Below, one piece after another: positions 1-5,141 of a stretch of 5,141 nt of DNA. Both the position numbers and the translations under genes were made by a program. A model generated the notes under the pieces. The model ran no database searches. It was given only the letters and a program-made list of their open reading frames with translations, and was not told where the DNA came from. The stretch's first letter is position 1, and each line of letters begins with the position of its first letter. Origin of the DNA: Pseudomonadota bacterium (GTDB taxonomy: Bacteria; Pseudomonadota; Gammaproteobacteria; Burkholderiales; Burkholderiaceae_D); NCBI GenBank assembly GCA_023422955.1, contig JAFAGG010000099.1, positions 1 through 5,141 of the forward strand. The letters run 5' to 3'.

Positions 1-33
1 GGACATGCCGATGACGACCCGCTTCTTAGACAT
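1..33 (-). CDS. mnmA: tRNA-specific 2-thiouridylase MnmA, N-terminal fragment (cut by window edge)
   Basis: Only the first 11 codons are present, reading leftward from an ATG at 33-31 and giving MSKKRVVIGMS. This is the hallmark start of MnmA (formerly TrmU). It is the beta strand leading into the PP-loop SGGVDSS motif, which would lie just outside the window. MnmA uses ATP and sulfur from the cysteine desulfurase relay to make 2-thiouridine at position 34 of tRNA-Lys, -Glu and -Gln in the cytoplasm. The start codon lies inside the end of the upstream Nudix gene (8-base overlap), so translation is probably coupled. The purine-rich GGGGGCGG just upstream, inside the Nudix gene, may serve as ribosome binding site. 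The same gene order, nudJ then mnmA, occurs in E. coli, which supports the call. The family is inferred from few residues plus context. Confidence 0.75.
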   Translation of the reverse strand, partial: MSKKRVVIGMS

Positions 34-514
34 GCACCGCCCCCATCACATTTGGATGTGTATACAGCATGGACAGCGGCATGCGTCGGCCTTTCAGGTA
101 ATCGTCCACGCAGCGTAACACCAGGGGGCTGCGATGGTGTTCGCGGCAGGCGACGATTTCTTCGTAAGTCAGCCACAAGGTGCGCAAAATGCCCTCATCC
201 AGCGGCTGATCATGGGCCGCGCCGGGTTCACCGCAAAAGGCAAAGCGCAGATAAGTGACGTCCTCGCCGGTGCGGGTGGACTGGTAGCGCGTCATATAGA
301 CGCCGACCAAGCCGATAGGCGTGAAGTCGTGAGCGGTTTCTTCCAGCGCTTCCCGCACGACGGCTTGCTCCAGGGATTCAAAGGGGTCGAGATGACCTGC
401 CGGCTGATTGATGCGAATTCCATCGCTGGTCTCTTCTTCTATCAGCAAAAAGCGGCCATCTTGCCGCTCGATGATGGCGGCGACGGTGACCGAAGGTTTC
501 CAGATTTCAGACAT
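26..514 (-). CDS. nudJ: NudJ-like Nudix hydrolase (phosphatase of nucleotides / HMP-PP family)
   Basis: A complete 162-residue cytoplasmic protein, close to the 153 residues of E. coli NudJ (YmfB). It opens with WKPSVTVAAIIE, matching the KPHVTVA start of NudJ. The family signature QPAGHLDPFESLEQA leads into the Nudix box: Gly40, Glu46, then REALEE at 54-59, with Glu55, Glu58 and Glu59 expected to bind the catalytic metal. The last glycine of the textbook box (GX5EX7REUXEEXGU) is Ala61 here. The RSPLV segment near residue 128 also matches NudJ. E. coli NudJ hydrolyses nucleoside di- and triphosphates and the thiamine precursor HMP-PP; the substrate here is inferred by homology. I place the start at the ATG at 514-512 because GAGAG lies five bases upstream. 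A TTG four codons earlier (526-524) would itself overlap that ribosome binding site. The 3' end overlaps mnmA by 8 bases, indicating a two-gene operon. Confidence 0.88.
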   Translation of the reverse strand: MSEIWKPSVTVAAIIERQDGRFLLIEEETSDGIRINQPAGHLDPFESLEQAVVREALEETAHDFTPIGLVGVYMTRYQSTRTGEDVTYLRFAFCGEPGAAHDQPLDEGILRTLWLTYEEIVACREHHRSPLVLRCVDDYLKGRRMPLSMLYTHPNVMGAVHV

Positions 515-634
515 GTGAGCTCTCAAAATAACCCGCTATTTTACCGTGCGGACTACTCGCATGTTGAAGGTGATTTATCTGAAAGGCATTTTGTAATAGA
601 ATGTCATGCTTTCTGCGCGAAAATTGCCAAGGTG

Positions 635-658
635 CTATCAAAGTTGAAAGCTTGATAG
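635..658. repeat. Perfect 7-bp inverted repeat, possible operator
   Basis: CTATCAA at 635-641 is exactly complementary to TTGATAG at 652-658, with 10 bases between them. The half-site centres are 17 bases apart, or about 1.6 helical turns. It sits about 120 bases upstream of the nudJ start and 340 bases upstream of panD, in non-coding DNA. It could be a repressor or activator site or a weak AT-rich hairpin. No U-tract follows on either strand, so a terminator is unlikely. The symmetry is seen directly; the role is inference. Confidence 0.4.
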
Positions 659-801
659 ATAAACGGGGAAATCTGCAGGATTATTTTCGAAAAAAACGCC
701 CTTTAATATTTGCTTCGCAGCCATTTGGCCTTATTCTCTCGCTTTGCTTCTTTGTAACCTCTCTCGGAAGTCAGGAAGAGCAGAGTAAGTGTTGCTTAGG
801 T

Positions 802-924
802 GGTATCCCCGTGGGAACCCAGTAGCGGTTACTCCATGCAGCTTGCATTCAGGCTGGCGTGAATGCTCCGTTTGACTTTATCCGATGCAGGAATGGCGGA
901 CACGCTGCTTCGAGCTAGGGAAGC
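802..924 (+). promoter_or_regulatory. Cluster of short hairpins upstream of panD, possible structured leader or small RNA
   Basis: Three stem-loops follow one another. The first (802-819) pairs GGT with ACC and TCCC with GGGA around a CGT loop, with one bulged A. The second (845-866) is a perfect 7-bp stem, GCATTCA with TGAATGC, around the loop GGCTGGCG. The third (907-924) pairs GCTTC with GAAGC around GAGCTAGG. A competing hairpin, ATGCA-GCT-TGCAT (836-848), overlaps the left arm of the second. The strand is unproven because inverted repeats read alike on both strands; plus is given because panD lies downstream. I do not recognise a known riboswitch. The published pan motif RNA is associated with pantothenate genes, mainly panB, but I cannot match its conserved pattern here. 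Confidence 0.3.
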
Positions 925-949
925 CCCGCCCAAGGATATAGGTAATATA

Positions 950-976
950 TTTGTCTCTGCCTAGCGTTAGGACAAA
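950..976 (+). repeat. Bulged hairpin just upstream of the panD ribosome binding site
   Basis: TTTGT (950-954) pairs with ACAAA (972-976), and CCTA (960-963) pairs with TAGG (968-971) around a GCGT loop. This leaves a 5-base one-sided bulge, CTCTG (955-959). The sequence A5-G-T5 (974-984) follows at once. The hairpin ends 15 bases before the GGA ribosome binding site of panD and does not cover it. It could stabilise the 5' end of the mRNA, act as a weak attenuator, or be chance in AT-rich DNA. Confidence 0.3.
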
Positions 977-1000
977 AAGTTTTTAGTAAACGGAATAAAA

Positions 1001-1360
1001 ATGCAGCGCATTATGCTCAGGTCAAAGATTCACCGCGTAACAGTGACGCAGGCTGACCTGGATTATGAAGGTTCGTGCGGTATCGATGAGGATTTGCTGG
1101 ATGCCGCCGACATCAAGGCTTTTGAAAAAATCGAGCTCTACAACGTCAATAACGGCGAGCGCTTCTCGACCTATGCAATCAAGGGTCAGCGCGGATCCGG
1201 CGAGATTTCCCTGAACGGTGCCGCCGCCCGCAAGGCGCACCTGGGCGACTTGCTGATCATCTGCACGTATGCACCGATGACGGATGAAGAAATCGAGACT
1301 TATGTGCCCAAGGTTGTTTTTGTCGATGACAAGAACAAGATCAAGGGACTGAAAAGATAG
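1001..1360 (+). CDS. panD: Aspartate 1-decarboxylase proenzyme PanD
   Basis: A 119-residue protein (E. coli PanD has 126) that decarboxylates L-aspartate to beta-alanine for pantothenate and coenzyme A synthesis in the cytoplasm. It is a pyruvoyl enzyme. The proenzyme self-cleaves between Gly24 and Ser25 in the visible motif YEGSC, giving a small beta chain and an alpha chain whose first residue becomes the pyruvoyl group. Other expected active-site residues are present: Lys9 and His11 (SKIHR), Tyr22, Arg54, Thr57 and Tyr58 (ERFSTYAI), and Asn72 in NGAA. The ATG at 1001 aligns with the E. coli start and keeps the cleavage site at exactly 24/25; GGA six bases upstream is its ribosome binding site. 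A second ATG at 1013 would remove four conserved N-terminal residues. The C-terminus is slightly shorter than in E. coli, as in many PanD proteins. panB, panC and the maturation factor panZ are not in the window. No missing residues are seen. Confidence 0.97.
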   Translation: MQRIMLRSKIHRVTVTQADLDYEGSCGIDEDLLDAADIKAFEKIELYNVNNGERFSTYAIKGQRGSGEISLNGAAARKAHLGDLLIICTYAPMTDEEIETYVPKVVFVDDKNKIKGLKR

Positions 1361-1384
1361 CAGTAACGCCCGGCATCACCCCCG

Positions 1385-1423
1385 AACCCGACCGCGCCTG
1401 TATTGTGCCGCCCCAGTCGGGTT
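1385..1423 (+). terminator. Inverted repeat between panD and pntA, possible weak terminator
   Basis: AACCCGAC (1385-1392) and GTCGGGTT (1416-1423) are perfect 8-bp complements separated by 23 bases. Inside, GCGC (1394-1397) can pair with GTGC (1405-1408). The right arm ends in GTTTC, so only three or four U residues follow the stem, which is poor for a Rho-independent terminator. It begins 25 bases after the panD stop and ends 60 bases before pntA. It may end panD transcripts partially, protect the panD 3' end, or be an operator for pntA. The symmetry is direct observation; the role is uncertain. Confidence 0.35.
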
Positions 1424-1483
1424 TCGTGCGCTTGCGTTCCTCGAAGATCAACAGCATTCAATCATCAACTTAAGAGAGACCTT

Positions 1484-3079
1484 ATGTCATTAATGATCGG
1501 AGTGCCGCGGGAAATCTTCCCCGGTGAAAAGCGGGTGGCGACTGTCCCGGAAGTCGTGGAAAAGCTGATCAAGCTCGGTTTTTCCGTTTCTGTCGAATCG
1601 GGCGCAGGTGCCGACGCCAATTCCAGCGATGATGCTTATCGCGCGGCGGGTGCACAGATCGTCGAAGGTACCGCCAATCTGTGGGCAGCTTCCGACATCA
1701 TATTCAAGGTGCGTCCTCCCAGCGCGGAAGAAGTTGCGCTGATTCGTGAGGGTAGCACGCTGATCGGTTTCATCTGGCCGGCGCAAAACCCGGAACTGAT
1801 GCAGCAGCTCGCCGCCAAGAAAGTCACCGTTCTGGCCCTGGACTCGCTGCCGCGCACGCTGTCCCGCGCTCAGAAGATGGATGCCCTGACCTCGATGGCA
1901 GGCGTCAGCGGCTATCGTGCCGTGATTGAAGCTGCCAATGCATTCGGTCGTTTCTTCAACGGTCAGATCACGGCTGCCGGCAAGGTTCCGCCAGCCAAGG
2001 TGTTCGTTGCAGGCGCCGGCGTAGCCGGTCTGGCTGCGATCGGCACTGCCGCCAACCTGGGCGCCGTCGTGCGCGCCAACGATACCCGCGCCGAAGTGGC
2101 CGACCAGGTCGTGTCGCTGGGCGGCGAGTTCGTGAAGGTGGATTACGATGAAGAAGGTTCCGGCGGCGGCGGTTACGCCAAGGTCATGTCCGAAGGCTTC
2201 CAGGCCGCCCAGCGCGAAATGTACGCGAAGCAGGCCAAGGAAGTGGACATCATCATCACCACGGCACTGATTCCAGGCAAGCCTGCTCCCAAGCTGATCA
2301 CGGCTGAAATGGTGCAATCCATGAAGCCGGGCAGCGTGATCGTCGATATGGCGGCCGAACAGGGCGGCAACTGCGAACTGACCGTTCCGGGCGAAGCGGT
2401 GGTCAAGCACGGCGTGACCATCGTCGGTTACACGGACCTGGTCTCGCGCCTGTCCAAGCAATCGTCGACGCTGTATGCCAACAACCTGCTGCGCCTGACG
2501 GAAGAGCTGTGCAAGGCCGCAGACGGCACCAAGACCACTGACGGCAGCATCAACGTCAACATGGAAGATGAAGCCATCCGCGGTCTGACCGTCATCAAGG
2601 AAGGCAACATCACCTGGCCGCCTCCGCCGCCGAAACAGGTCGCCGCTCCGGCAGCGCCCAAGGCTGCTCCGGTTGCGAAATCCAGCGGTGGCCATGGTGC
2701 ATCCAGCGCACCTTCATCCCCAGCGAAAGTTGCGGTGATACTGGGTATCGCTGCTGTGCTGTTCTGGTTTATCGGTGCTTATGCACCTGCTGCATTCCTC
2801 GGCCACTTCACCGTATTCGTACTGGCCTGCTTTATCGGCTACATGGTGGTCTGGAACGTTACCGCATCGCTGCATACGCCGCTGATGAGCGTAACGAATG
2901 CAATTTCGAGCATTATCGCAATTGGTGCCCTGATCCAGGTGTCTCCGTTGGGGGGCGAACTTGATCGTCCTGATACGTTGATCAGTATCCTGGCCTTCAT
3001 CAGTATTGTGGCTACGGCTGTCAATATGTTCGGTGGTTTCGCCGTGACTCGCCGCATGCTGGCGATGTTCCGTAAATAA
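1484..3079 (+). CDS. pntA: NAD(P) transhydrogenase subunit alpha PntA (domain I plus membrane part)
   Basis: 531 residues, against 510 in E. coli. With PntB it forms the inner-membrane enzyme that transfers hydride from NADH to NADP+, driven by proton re-entry. Residues 1-378 are the NAD(H)-binding domain I: MIGVPRE start, IWPAQNPEL near 98, the catalytic loop with Arg124, Gln130 and Asp133, the nucleotide fold GAGVAGLAAIG at 177-187 with the acidic Asp200 of NDTR, and the mobile loop YAKVMS at 231. Residues 379-415 are a Pro/Ala/Gly linker that starts with five prolines. Four membrane helices follow, near 416-434, 440-460, 466-487 and 498-520, ending in the typical FGGFAVTRRMLAMFRK tail. The ATG at 1484 is chosen because AAGAGAGA lies upstream with about five bases of spacing. 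ATG 1493 is too far from it, and the longer frame from TTG 1403 adds residues unlike the family and crosses the inverted repeat. pntB follows after 21 bases, so the two are surely co-transcribed. Confidence 0.97.
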   Translation: MSLMIGVPREIFPGEKRVATVPEVVEKLIKLGFSVSVESGAGADANSSDDAYRAAGAQIVEGTANLWAASDIIFKVRPPSAEEVALIREGSTLIGFIWPAQNPELMQQLAAKKVTVLALDSLPRTLSRAQKMDALTSMAGVSGYRAVIEAANAFGRFFNGQITAAGKVPPAKVFVAGAGVAGLAAIGTAANLGAVVRANDTRAEVADQVVSLGGEFVKVDYDEEGSGGGGYAKVMSEGFQAAQREMYAKQAKEVDIIITTALIPGKPAPKLITAEMVQSMKPGSVIVDMAAEQGGNCELTVPGEAVVKHGVTIVGYTDLVSRLSKQSSTLYANNLLRLTEELCKAADGTKTTDGSINVNMEDEAIRGLTVIKEGNITWPPPPPKQVAAPAAPKAAPVAKSSGGHGASSAPSSPAKVAVILGIAAVLFWFIGAYAPAAFLGHFTVFVLACFIGYMVVWNVTASLHTPLMSVTNAISSIIAIGALIQVSPLGGELDRPDTLISILAFISIVATAVNMFGGFAVTRRMLAMFRK

Positions 3080-3100
3080 AAATATCAGGGAGCGATAATA

Positions 3101-4525
3101 ATGTCTGAAAGCGTAACAACAATCGCTTACCTCGGGGCGGCGATTCTCTTCGTATTGAGCCTCGGTGGTCTTTCCAATGCGGAAACCTCGCGTCGCGGTA
3201 ACTTCTACGGCATGCTCGGTATGGGCATCGCGGTAGTGGCAACCATCTTCGGTCCTAAAGTGACCGCTGCCGGTCTGCCTTGGATCATTGCTGCGATGGT
3301 TATCGGTGGCGGTATCGGTCTGTATGCCGCACGCACCGTGCAAATGACCCAGATGCCTGAACTGGTTGCATTGATGCACAGCCTGGTTGGTCTGGCTGCA
3401 ACGCTGGTGGGTTATACCAGCTATGTCGATCCGGTAGCATCGGCCCACTACGTTGGTGCTGAAAAAACCATCCACGACATCGAAATCTACATCGGTATAT
3501 TCATCGGTGCAGTGACCTTGTCGGGTTCCATCATCGCATTCGGTAAGCTGTCCGGCAAAATCGGCGGCAAACCATTGATGCTGCCTGCACGTCACTTCCT
3601 CAACCTGATCGGCTTGCTGATCGTGGTTTGGCTGGGCGTCGTGTTTGTCGGCGCAGAGTCGATCGACGCCGGCATGATGCCCTTGATCGTCATGACCATC
3701 ATTGCCTTGCTGTTCGGTATTCACATGGTGATGGCCATCGGTGGTGCGGACATGCCAGTGGTAGTGTCGATGTTGAACAGCTATTCCGGCTGGGCAGCGG
3801 CAGCAACCGGCTTCATGCTGGCCAATGACTTGCTGATCGTAACCGGTGCTCTGGTCGGTTCTTCCGGTGCGATTCTGTCCTACATCATGTGCCGTGCGAT
3901 GAACCGTAACTTCATCAGCGTTATCGCTGGTGGTTTCGGTAGCGAAGGCGGTGCACCCGCTGCCGCTGGTGGCGCAGCTCAACCAGCAGGTGAAGTGGTG
4001 GCTGTCAGCGCCGCTGAAACCGCTGAAATGCTGCGCGAGTCCAAGAACGTGATCATTGTTCCAGGTTACGGCATGGCCGTGGCACAGGCTCAGCACACCG
4101 TGTTTGAAATCACCAAGCTGCTGCGTGAAAAAGGCGTGAACGTGCGTTTTGCCATTCACCCGGTGGCAGGCCGTATGCCCGGTCATATGAACGTGCTGCT
4201 GGCTGAAGCGAAAGTGCCTTACGACGTTGTGTTCGAGATGGATGAAGTCAACGACGATTTCGGCAGCACCGACGTGGCCATGGTGATCGGTGCGAACGAC
4301 ATCGTGAACCCGTCTGCGCTGGATGATCCGAATAGCCCGATCGCCGGCATGCCGGTGCTCGAGGTATGGCATGCTCAGCAGACCATCGTGATGAAGCGTG
4401 GCATGGCTTCCGGTTATGCAGGCGTGGACAATCCGCTGTTCTACAAAGAGAACAACCGCATGCTGTTCGGCGATGCGAAGAAGATGCTGGACGAAGTGCT
4501 GGTAGCACTGAAGACGGCAGCCTGA
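3101..4525 (+). CDS. pntB: NAD(P) transhydrogenase subunit beta PntB (membrane part plus domain III)
   Basis: 474 residues, against 462 in E. coli. It supplies most of the proton channel and the NADP(H)-binding domain III of the transhydrogenase. About nine hydrophobic segments fill residues 5-275. They include the conserved MPELVALMHSLVGLAA, with His93 equivalent to the proton-pathway His91 of E. coli, and MLNSYSGWAAAA, with Asn226 equivalent to Asn222. A Gly/Ala-rich linker (about 277-300) leads to domain III: the fingerprint GYGMAVAQAQ at 322-331, HPVAGRMPGHMNVLLAEAKVPYD at 353-375 (key residues His353, Arg358, Asp375), GANDIVNP with Asp400, and MKRGMASGYAG, where Lys432 and Arg433 are expected to bind the 2'-phosphate of NADP. 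AGGGAG ends eight bases before the ATG. Extra length relative to E. coli lies mainly in the linker and one inter-helix loop. The gene ends 17 bases before a strong terminator, so pntB is the last gene of its unit. Confidence 0.98.
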   Translation: MSESVTTIAYLGAAILFVLSLGGLSNAETSRRGNFYGMLGMGIAVVATIFGPKVTAAGLPWIIAAMVIGGGIGLYAARTVQMTQMPELVALMHSLVGLAATLVGYTSYVDPVASAHYVGAEKTIHDIEIYIGIFIGAVTLSGSIIAFGKLSGKIGGKPLMLPARHFLNLIGLLIVVWLGVVFVGAESIDAGMMPLIVMTIIALLFGIHMVMAIGGADMPVVVSMLNSYSGWAAAATGFMLANDLLIVTGALVGSSGAILSYIMCRAMNRNFISVIAGGFGSEGGAPAAAGGAAQPAGEVVAVSAAETAEMLRESKNVIIVPGYGMAVAQAQHTVFEITKLLREKGVNVRFAIHPVAGRMPGHMNVLLAEAKVPYDVVFEMDEVNDDFGSTDVAMVIGANDIVNPSALDDPNSPIAGMPVLEVWHAQQTIVMKRGMASGYAGVDNPLFYKENNRMLFGDAKKMLDEVLVALKTAA

Positions 4526-4542
4526 TTCTTTCGGCAAGCCAC

Positions 4543-4573
4543 AAAAAAGCCATCCTTCGGGATGGCTTTTTTT
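4543..4573. terminator. Strong bidirectional Rho-independent terminator between pntB and ubiH
   Basis: A perfect stem of GCCATCC (4549-4555) with GGATGGC (4560-4566) is closed by a TTCG loop. In RNA this forms the extra-stable cUUCGg tetraloop. Seven T follow on the plus strand (4567-4573), and six A precede the stem (4543-4548), giving six U on the minus strand. It can therefore end both pntAB transcripts and the converging ubiH transcript, whose stop lies 38 bases to the right. A further T-rich run at 4584-4596 follows on the plus strand. Confidence 0.95.
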
Positions 4574-4611
4574 ACGTCTTCAGGTTTTTTCTTTTTCCGG
4601 ATTCTCTGTGC

Positions 4612-5141
4612 TTAGCGTCGGCCGAACAGCATGTGCTCCGCCAGCAGGTGACGCGCCGGTCCGACCAGGTCCAACATGCCCAGCGAAGCGCCGAGCAGTG
4701 TCTGGCTGAATGCGCCATCGGGGGCGCTGGCAAACACCCTTGCCAGGGTGTCGGTCATGCGTATGGTGGTGCTGCGATCCGCTTCCCGCGCCTGCGCAAA
4801 TTTGATCAGTGCATCCGGGCTGACGTCGGCGGCCAGCAGGCGCGCCAGCACGGTGGCATCGCGCATGCCCAGGTTCAATCCCTGTCCTGCAACGGGATGC
4901 AGCGTTTGTGCGGCGTTGCCGATGGCGATGCTGCGGGCAGAGGCGGCAGGTCGTGCATTCAGACCCAGCGGAAAGGACTGGCGTGAACTGGTGCTGATAA
5001 AAATACCGACGCGCATGCCGAAGGCTTGCTGCAGTTCGGCCAGGAAATTTCTATCGTCGAGCGCAAGCAGGTGTTGCGCCGAGGCGGGCCGCACGCACCA
5101 GATCAGCGAATAGCCGTCGCCCTGGGGCAGCAGGGCCAACG
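4612..5141 (-). CDS. ubiH: UbiH-type FAD-dependent hydroxylase of ubiquinone synthesis, C-terminal part (5' end outside window)
   Basis: About 176 codons of the C-terminal half, reading leftward with the stop at 4614-4612; E. coli UbiH has 392 residues. The visible part starts in the beta sheet of the substrate domain (LALLPQGDGYSLIWC). It contains the conserved FAD ribityl-binding motif GNAAQTLHPVAGQG followed by LNLGMRDA. GNAAQ is typical of UbiH, whereas UbiF, UbiI and other relatives usually show GDAAH. Further matches to UbiH are RxxDRxxTIxxTD (around 118-130 of the visible part), followed by a leucine-rich end with PARHLLAEHMLFGRR. UbiH is a flavoprotein monooxygenase that hydroxylates the ring of 2-octaprenyl-6-methoxyphenol at the inner membrane, using O2 and NAD(P)H. 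The N-terminal GxGxxG dinucleotide fold is not in the window, so a related Ubi hydroxylase cannot be fully excluded. The leading in-frame TTG at 5139 is an internal leucine, not a start. Confidence 0.88.
   Translation of the reverse strand, partial: LALLPQGDGYSLIWCVRPASAQHLLALDDRNFLAELQQAFGMRVGIFISTSSRQSFPLGLNARPAASARSIAIGNAAQTLHPVAGQGLNLGMRDATVLARLLAADVSPDALIKFAQAREADRSTTIRMTDTLARVFASAPDGAFSQTLLGASLGMLDLVGPARHLLAEHMLFGRR

Larger units (their letters stand above)
515..1000. other. Long intergenic region between divergent nudJ-mnmA and panD
   Basis: About 490 bases without a convincing protein gene. It must contain the 5' regions of two divergent units, nudJ-mnmA leftward and panD rightward. 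Reading both strands I see an AT-rich left half with A and T tracts, a perfect dyad at 635-658, and a right half (about 800-980) with a run of short hairpins. The panD ribosome binding site is GGA at 992-994, six bases before the ATG. I could not find a sigma-70 promoter with both boxes and acceptable spacing. TAATAT at 943-948 resembles a -10 box but has no partner -35, and TTGACT at 872-877 resembles a -35 box but has no -10. No tRNA, 6S, SRP, tmRNA or RNase P signature is recognisable. The one open frame of note (601-825, plus) lacks a ribosome binding site and family resemblance. Confidence 0.7.

Noticed and set aside
131..146. Fluoride-riboswitch-like start GCGATGGTGTTCGC on the plus strand
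   Set aside because: It lies inside the nudJ coding sequence, on the antisense strand, and is explained by the codons for REHHRS. The downstream pseudoknot pattern of the fluoride riboswitch is absent, as is a fluoride exporter gene.
134..655. 173-codon plus-strand frame opposite nudJ
   Set aside because: It is a shadow of the Nudix gene, whose motif and neighbour are clear on the minus strand.
710..737. TTGCTT-N16-TATTCT as a plus-strand promoter
   Set aside because: It matches only three of six and four of six consensus bases, which is expected by chance in an AT-rich stretch.
601..825. 74-codon plus-strand frame in the intergenic region
   Set aside because: It has no ribosome binding site before the ATG, no family resemblance, and it runs through the hairpin at 802-819. 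A real small protein cannot be excluded but is not supported.
872..900. TTGACT as a -35 box for panD
   Set aside because: At 16 to 18 bases downstream the sequence is GC-rich (GGCGGA) with no -10 resemblance.
1403..1483. N-terminal extension of PntA from a TTG start
   Set aside because: The added 27 residues do not resemble PntA, the stretch overlaps the inverted repeat, and a good ribosome binding site fits the ATG at 1484.
1490..2695. A 401-codon open frame on the minus strand opposite pntA
   Set aside because: It has a low-complexity Arg/Gly/His-rich composition and no recognisable family, and it lies fully antisense to the conserved domain I of PntA.
2714..4537. A 607-codon open frame on the minus strand opposite pntA and pntB
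   Set aside because: Its translation is dominated by His, Gln, Asp and Thr without domains, and the opposite strand encodes two unmistakable, full-length transhydrogenase subunits. It is a codon-bias shadow.
4366..5113. Plus-strand frames across the end of pntB and opposite ubiH
   Set aside because: They cross the strong terminator or lie antisense to the conserved FAD motif of UbiH, and they show no domains.

Overview
The window reads as ordinary chromosomal housekeeping DNA of a Gram-negative proteobacterium. I favour a betaproteobacterium of the Burkholderiales, perhaps Oxalobacteraceae-like. The reasons are moderate-to-high GC codon use, full-length PntA and PntB subunits of the E. coli type, an aerobic ubiquinone-pathway hydroxylase of the UbiH type, and a nudJ-mnmA pair as in proteobacteria. 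The family-level placement is inference, since there is no rRNA or marker phylogeny to test it.

Layout from left to right. On the minus strand, the first 11 codons of mnmA (tRNA 2-thiouridylase) lie at the left edge. They overlap by 8 bases the end of a complete NudJ-like Nudix hydrolase gene (26-514), so the two genes form a tight operon running leftward. Next comes a gap of about 490 bases (515-1000) with no convincing gene. It holds several inverted repeats and hairpins and must contain the divergent control regions of nudJ-mnmA and of panD. On the plus strand, panD (1001-1360, aspartate 1-decarboxylase) is followed by a 123-base spacer with a dyad. Then come pntA (1484-3079) and pntB (3101-4525), the two subunits of the proton-translocating NAD(P) transhydrogenase, 21 bases apart. 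A very strong bidirectional terminator (4543-4573) separates pntB from the converging ubiH gene (4612-5141, minus strand, 5' end outside the window).

Functional picture: PanD makes beta-alanine for pantothenate and coenzyme A. PntAB uses the proton gradient to reduce NADP+ with NADH, supplying NADPH for biosynthesis, including the ketopantoate reductase step of pantothenate synthesis. UbiH is one of the ring hydroxylases of ubiquinone synthesis. MnmA thiolates U34 of Lys, Glu and Gln tRNAs, and NudJ is a nucleotide/pyrophosphate hydrolase.

I found no mobile element, CRISPR array, tRNA, rRNA or defence system. The only stretch not explained by known genes is the gap before panD, which could carry a structured leader or a small RNA. 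That is suggested only by hand-found hairpins and is reported with low to moderate confidence.
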